Shown here piece after piece: positions 31,374-36,000 of a stretch of DNA of 36,000 nucleotides. Every line of letters starts with the position of its first letter. Position 1 is the stretch's first letter. Position numbers and translations under genes: made by a program. The notes beneath the pieces are model-generated. The model saw nothing but the letters and a program-made list of their open reading frames with translations. It was not told the DNA's origin and made no database searches. Source of the stretch: Tubiluchus corallicola (Eukaryota > Priapulida > Priapulimorpha > Priapulimorphida > Tubiluchidae); contig JAQGDQ010000324.1 of NCBI GenBank assembly GCA_030141605.1, forward strand, positions 1-36,000. The letters are read 5' to 3'.

Positions 31374-34300
31374 GTAAGTAGATTTTTTCTGAAATTTTTA
31401 TGGTCTGCCATAGTGGTACGTCTGCTGTTGGTATTACTGATCACAACGTAGGTGTGTTACGGTCACTTTTGTTACTTCACTGTTCACATACTATTGAGTC
31501 ACAGTCCGCTGGTCAGTTTAGTTAAAGCACTGAGGTCACTTTACATAATATTTTCAGGATACCGACTTCTCAATAAGCTTGGTGAGGGCACGTATGCTCA
31601 TGTCTACAGGTGCACATGGTTGAGAGATGGCAAGCAGTACGCTCTGAAAAAAATGAAACAGAAATACAATTCGTAAGAACATTTGATTTTAAAATATTTT
31701 GGGTAGCAAACAGCTTAAGTGGTTCTTTCAGATTAATACATTAATTGCCTGTGACATGCGTAGTCTGCATTATTTTTGGGTTAGGATTTTTTTGCAGACA
31801 TACAAAATATAAGATAAGTGTTAATTGTGGAAGAACACCTGAATCGCGTATGCAACATTATTTCAGGTTTACTTTATACAGGAATCATACGTTTTCCAAC
31901 ACGTAAATTGTACAATAATGCTTTGTGCAAGCCTGTCCATTTTACGTATGCTTAACTCCTTCAAGACCGTAAGCGTTTTCTGCATTTTGCATGGCTTTGA
32001 TTATCACTAAGCAGAGATTTTGTATTATTTCATAATTTCCGCACGTTTCTACTCCTCACACAATGGATTTTCTTGCAAAATTATATATGAAATGCATTTG
32101 CTTATCTTAGACAAATTAAAAAGCGATTTTTGACGAAAAATTTGAAAAAAGCTTTCAGTAACTGCAGTGTTTGCACTGCAACAATGTACAGTATCACTTG
32201 TGTGAAGTCGAGCTAATGCAGAAAATCTCAACTATCGGACACTGCACTCTGATAGACTTTGGCTTTGAGTGTACTCTGTTAAAAGAAATTCCTGTTAAAA
32301 GATGACACGACCTTCGTTCCTCCTTGACTTATCTGTTGGTTTTTCTTGGAGCTTTGTAGTGCAGACAATTCTCTGGGCTGTAGCAAGCAGGTGATCAATA
32401 AAATATTGTGTACGATCATGCAAGTGTACACCAGACTGAGATATTCAATAGGATAAGTTGGAGTGCCTGAAAAGGGCGTGCTTTTTTTACTTTTAGCCAA
32501 TTAAATCACTTATAAATGTTTAAACAAATAGCATGACTGGACAGCCGAGATTCTCCTGAATGGAACAGTTCCTAATTTGTAACCATTTAGTTATGTCTGT
32601 GCTTATACTGTAACAGAAATGCCATAGGTCTTATAAGACCTATTTTGAATGGTGCGGTCCTGAAGGAGTTGATGTAAACTGTTGCTTGATTTTCAAGAGC
32701 ACTGTAAGAAAGTTCTGAAAGTGTCTCTTTGCAGTCATTTACTGCCATTGCTGCTGAAAATGCCTAGGAATCTGGGACCGGATTCACTAACATATTCGTA
32801 AGAATTTTCGTAAAAAACCTTGTGGAAATTTTTTGGTTTTCGTAAAGTTACGATCACGTTTAATAACCTTCTTATGTTACGAAACCTTTGTGAATTTCAT
32901 GGTAAGGCTAAAAATATTCTTAAAATGATCTTACGAATAAAACGGGTCGTAAGAAGCTTTGTGAATACTCCCCCCCCCCTGAACAAATGCTTTGAAACGT
33001 GATCAAAGAATGTACTTAAATGTGTCGTTCAAAATATAAAAATAAAAAATTCATATAAGCATTATCCGTTTTATGTGGTTTTGAAATATTTGGAAATTTG
33101 GAACTGTTAAGAGCAAACATGCTCACGCGTACACGCACACGTGCATACATACCAGTGTTTCACTCTGTGTATTACAGACTTCATTTGTTCTGCTTTTATC
33201 ACTTTTAGTATAGAGGAAGCCAATCAGTTACGGGAAATTAGAGCTCTGAGAAAGTGCTGCCCACATAGAAACATAATCAACCTTGTTGATGTAATATAGT
33301 AAGTATGTCCTTTTGTCCTTTGTCCTTTTCCTGTATAGATGTTATGATCAACTTTCTTTGGACTAGTTTTAAGTGCAGTATAAATTATGTAGCTTTAAGG
33401 AAAGACAGGATGGTTTTTCTTATAGTACTCCATTTTAAAGTCCGATAAAGAGTGTACATTTTAATGCAATTAATACCTTAAAATCGTTTTTGGTAATTAA
33501 ATAATAGATTAAAAACTTAATTAACGGCAGATTAGCTCAACAATTGATGACATCACAAGCTAACATAATTTTCAACTGAAAAGTTATTCCACGAACGCGT
33601 TGCGCATGTTTGCGAAAGCGAAAATTGAAGTACAGTGCTGCTGTAAGAGAGTCAGTGTGTTGTACTAAAACTAGGCATGTTATAAGATAAAAATTCCAGT
33701 TTCAAATGAACCGCTGCGCTCACGCATGAGCTGTCGAACATCTGGAGTTCGTTGCAAACTAACACATCTGAACTGAGAGGTACGGAACCTATTTTTTGTG
33801 CGATGCATTTTGGAAATGCAAGCGTTAGTGCCCATCTAACTGTTTTCAATACTGTGTTGTTGGCTTGTTGTACAATTTATGCTTGCAATTTATGTATCTG
33901 TTTCAGTGATCGTCGAACCAGGGTACTTTGCCTATTAACCGAAGTTATGGATGCAAATTTGTATGAACTTATAAAGGGTGAGAGTTAAAACAACAGTCTT
34001 CATGTGTGGGTGTATATTTCAAGTTGTTGGACGATATTTCAAATGCTAGGACGATATTGCACACATGGACAAAACAGATTGAGCTAACAAGAAAAAAGAA
34101 TTGAAACGGGACATAAAGAGTATTACAGATTTTGCATGAAAGTGCATTCATTGTTTTTCACGTTAATTGTGTAACTGTATAATTTAAAGGTTTTAGCATC
34201 TAAATGTTGATTTTTTTTCAGATCGAAATTTACCACTGCCAGAAAGACAAGTCATTAGGTACATGTATCAGCTTGCAAAGGCAGTTGACCACATTCACGG

Positions 34301-36000
34301 GTAAGTCTATAGTGTTAGTCAAAAATCATTTCAAATTTGCACATTGTGCTACATGGATGTGTGTGACATATCCAAGACTGGATTATCTTATAGGCTAGTA
34401 TAGGTTGCAGCCTATAGAGCCTCAAACTTTGGTAACGTCTGGCAAAAAAATCTCTTTTTCGGGTTGTGTTGAAATAGTGCTAATTTGGTTTGCAATAAAT
34501 AATGGTAAGACAGTGGTATTTCTTATTTTTTTATTTATATTTTTAAGAATATTTTTATTTACAAACAAAAAGTAACTACTGTAGTTATTATTAAAAAAAT
34601 TGCAATAAGCTTACCTCAAGCTATGTAAATGTTCCTAAAATATATCAAGAGTAAAAATATTCATTACGGGAGTGGGCGAGTTAGAGGGGGGCTCCGTCTG
34701 AGGAGGCCCATAATTTCATTAGCCTAGGGGCACAAGAGCCGACCCTGGACATATCATATTAGCTAAAAAAGTACTCCTTTGAACTTAACGTTTTAATCTA
34801 TTCTGTTGTCTGTACATGTTTGTTTTCCAGTGTCGGCGTTTTTCATAGAGACATCAAACCCGAGAATGTTCTAGTGCGGGTATGTGCCGAAAACTTTGTA
34901 TTATTATAGACTGTCTATTTGTTACTTTAGTAGTCACACGCTGCTTTATTTAATATTGAGGGAAAAAAGAACTTTTAGAGTATGTCTCAAAAGCTATCCA
35001 TGCAAATGATGGCAGGCTAGATGACCTTTTGGTCTTTCGCCATCCCGTGCTTCTTTTAACTTTGCAACTCATTGTTATATACTATCTATGTTTGTTATTC
35101 TGAAGGCAAAAATATATTATTATTATTATTGTTGTTGTTGTTGTTGTTGTTGTTGTTATTATTATTATTATTTGCATTAGTCTCACCTGTTTGAAAGACG
35201 TATGTAACTAAAAAAGAAATTTCTTAATGATTAAAAATATTTGCACCAACTTGTAAAATGTCACTGACTCACCTTCCCAGTGTGCACCAGTGTCGACCAC
35301 TGACCACCAATTTTTTCCACAATTTGGTACAAATAACTTTTGTTTACAATAAAAAATTTTTTATACTTTTATTAAGATGACTTACATTTCTGCTGCTCTT
35401 CATTTCCTGATTATGACCGCTAGAGAACAGTCAAAATCTCTTTATATTAAAAAGAGCCGAAAAAATTTCTTTTTTGTAGGATATTTGTACCAACTGATAT
35501 TTGAAGAGTGTTTACTTCTCCTTTAATTTCTATCACTTCCTAATTTGATCTTGTATTCTGTATGTCGCCAGTTGCCACTTAAGACAAAAGGTAACAAATT
35601 GATGTCGATGGATGTATTGCGACTACAATCTAGCAAAAATAATCTCCCGAGTTGAGATACTGGATCAATAGAGGTGCCGTAGGCATGTTCGGATTTTCCA
35701 ATTTTTCTTTCAATTAGAGAATAGAGAAACAGTCATGTCAATATGACAGATATCTTGGTGATCAACTATCCACAACCAGTTTTCTTGGTGATCAACTATC
35801 CAGTTACTATCCAGATTATGGTTTGCTTAAGTGTTCGTTTTTTGAGTAAGCTATTGCATATCATACTAAAACGCATTACAGATCAGTTTGTGCTAATTGT
35901 TATTGTTTATCTGGTTTAGGGAAATTTGTTGAAATTAGCCGATTTTGGATCAGTACGTAGTGTGCATTCCAGGCAACCATACACCGAATACATATCAACA
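31247..36000 (+). CDS. MOK: MOK kinase (MAPK/MAK/MRK overlapping kinase), exons 1-7, 3' end beyond window
   Basis: Spliced exons 31247-31373, 31558-31672, 33209-33298, 33907-33977, 34222-34300, 34831-34879 and 35920-36000 join in frame to 204 codons of a Ser/Thr kinase. Visible motifs, numbered from the Met at 31247: Gly-rich loop GEGTYAHV (51-58), ATP-anchoring Lys73 (YALKKMK), alpha-C Glu90 (LREIRAL), catalytic HRDIKPEN (166-173), DFG (185-187) and activation loop T199-E-Y201. The TEY motif, KQPYTEYIST-like context and FHRD(I/V)KPEN are diagnostic of MOK (RAGE-1) within the MAK/ICK/MOK group; MAK and ICK have TDY. In vertebrates MOK is linked to cilium-length control. All key residues are present and every intron is GT-AG with consistent phase (1,2,2,1,2,0), so the gene looks functional. 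The remaining C-lobe lies past 36000. The 42 residues before the kinase domain are unusual. The start is uncertain: the frame is open back to 31169, and an upstream exon is possible. Confidence 0.93.
31558..31672 (+). CDS. MOK: MOK exon 2: glycine-rich loop and ATP Lys
   Basis: Acceptor ATATTTTCAG, donor TC|GTAAGA. It encodes RYRLLNKLGEGTYAHVYRCT and then WLRDGKQYALKKMKQKYN, kinase subdomains I-II. Confidence 0.95.
31674..32772. other. MOK intron 2, first part
   Basis: Intronic sequence without a recognised repeat or nested gene; frames at 32049-32231 and 32279-32500 (minus) show no motifs. Confidence 0.5.
32773..32985. mobile_element. MITE-like repeat in MOK intron 2
   Basis: The left end reads GGGACCGGATTCACTAACAT then ATTCGTAAG. 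The right end, reverse-complemented, reads GGGAGTATTCACAAAGCTTC then TTAC. Internal CGTAAG/CTTACG words are repeated in both orientations. The right end includes a run of about 10 C. It is non-coding; the 60-codon frame at 32820 is an artefact. Confidence 0.5.
33209..33298 (+). CDS. MOK: MOK exon 3: alpha-C helix
   Basis: Acceptor ATCACTTTTAG, donor ATATA|GTAAGT. It encodes SIEEANQLREIRALRKCCPH, then RNIINLVDVI, subdomains III-IV. The preceding intron, 31673-33208, is the longest resolved one and contains a MITE-like repeat. Confidence 0.95.
33907..33977 (+). CDS. MOK: MOK exon 4: hinge region
   Basis: Acceptor TATCTGTTTCAG, donor AAGG|GTGAGA. It encodes DRRTRVLCLLTEVMDANLYE then LIK, subdomain V (human MOK has ELMDMNIYELI here). 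Confidence 0.95.
34042..34159 (+). repeat. duplicated segment, copy B, in MOK intron 4
   Basis: It matches 30737-30848 closely over its full length (GGACGATATTGCACACATGG, GAGCTAACAAGAAAAAAGAA and GTGCATTCATTGTTTTTC versus copy A). A short GGACGATATT word is repeated again just upstream at about 34029. It lies in the 244-bp intron between exons 4 and 5. Confidence 0.8.
34222..34300 (+). CDS. MOK: MOK exon 5: alpha-E helix
   Basis: Acceptor TTTTTTTTCAG, donor CACGG|GTAAGT. It encodes DRNLPLPERQVIRYMYQLAK then AVDHIH, subdomain VIa. Confidence 0.95.
34387..34745 (+). repeat. dispersed repeat with GGCTAGTATAGGTTGCAGCC, copy 3, in MOK intron 5
   Basis: The left part (ATAGGCTAGTATAGGTTGCA, then GCCTATAGAGCCTCAAACTT) resembles 9575-9620. 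The right part ends ATTAGCCTAGGGGCACAAGA. The two ends have the inverted-repeat flavour of a degenerate DNA element. It is non-coding. Confidence 0.45.
34831..34879 (+). CDS. MOK: MOK exon 6: catalytic loop
   Basis: Acceptor GTTTGTTTTCCAG, donor CGG|GTATGT. This 49-bp exon encodes GVGVFHRDIKPENVLVR, with catalytic Asp168, Lys170 and Asn173. Confidence 0.95.
34985..35115 (+). mobile_element. SINE/LINE-type 3' end in MOK intron 6
   Basis: It contains GATGGCAGGCTAGATGACCT, then TTTGGTCTTTCGCCATCCCG, forming GATGGC/GCCATC and GACC/GGTC stems. It continues ATACTATCTATGTTTGTTAT and GAAGGCAAAAATAT into a simple-repeat tail. The last part resembles the 3' end of the SINE at 29330-29520. The 5' end is unclear. 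Confidence 0.5.
35116..35173. repeat. (ATT)n(GTT)n microsatellite, retroelement tail
   Basis: ATT, then about 9 GTT, then ATT triplets directly follow the element at 34985-35115. Confidence 0.95.
35754..35802. repeat. 19-bp direct repeat in MOK intron 6
   Basis: CTTGGTGATCAACTATCCA occurs at 35754-35772 and again at 35784-35802, exact, about 117 bases before exon 7. Confidence 0.9.
35920..36000 (+). CDS. MOK: MOK exon 7 (partial): DFG and TEY activation loop
   Basis: Acceptor TTTATCTGGTTTAG. It encodes GNLLKLADFGSVRSVHSRQP then YTEYIST and is cut by the window end. Activation-loop Thr199 and Tyr201 are the expected dual phosphorylation sites. Confidence 0.95.

Overview
The window is nuclear DNA from an intron-rich, AT-rich animal genome, most likely an aquatic invertebrate. 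The strongest evidence is a seven-exon protein kinase gene with animal-type GT-AG introns. Interspersed repeats support this: SINE-like, LINE, MITE-like and minisatellite sequences, plus long microsatellites. Nothing suggests a prokaryote: there are no operons, no ribosome binding sites and no long ORFs. I cannot fix the phylum from sequence alone.

Layout. 1-5300 is mostly empty AT-rich DNA, with one candidate terminal exon (1382-1601, +) and a cluster of five TGAGTC(A/T) sites (2186-2318). 5335-5655 is an unrecognised open frame, perhaps part of a decayed LTR element. 6376-6936 (-) is the terminal exon of an atypical dual-specificity phosphatase whose catalytic Cys is Ser, so it is a predicted pseudophosphatase. 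8250-20115 is a repeat landscape: (GA)n, a MITE-like palindromic element, a 5'-truncated CR1/L2/Rex1-type LINE, a 91-bp tandem duplication, a 67-bp-arm inverted repeat, a 5S-rRNA-like SINE with a CTG/CTA tail, a 26-bp minisatellite and a MITE with ends in CATAGGCGTAC. 20306-20578 (-) is an internal exon with good splice sites and unknown product. 24015-24560 is a non-autonomous transposon bounded by TTAA. 28232-29059 (-) is a decayed BTB-BACK gene with an insertion, a stop and frameshifts. 29330-29590 is a tRNA-like SINE.

31247-36000 (+) holds the first seven exons of a MOK (MAPK/MAK/MRK overlapping kinase) orthologue, from the glycine-rich loop through HRD and DFG to the TEY activation loop. 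The gene continues beyond the window. Its introns carry a MITE, a SINE and a roughly 115-bp segment that also occurs just upstream of the gene.

The genes show no sign of forming a pathway together. I found no convincing new multi-gene system. The best leads are the Cys-to-Ser phosphatase, the two copies of an unknown segment around MOK, a dispersed hairpin motif of apparent retroelement origin, and the 5S-like SINE head. All identifications come from reading motifs by eye; no database search was possible.
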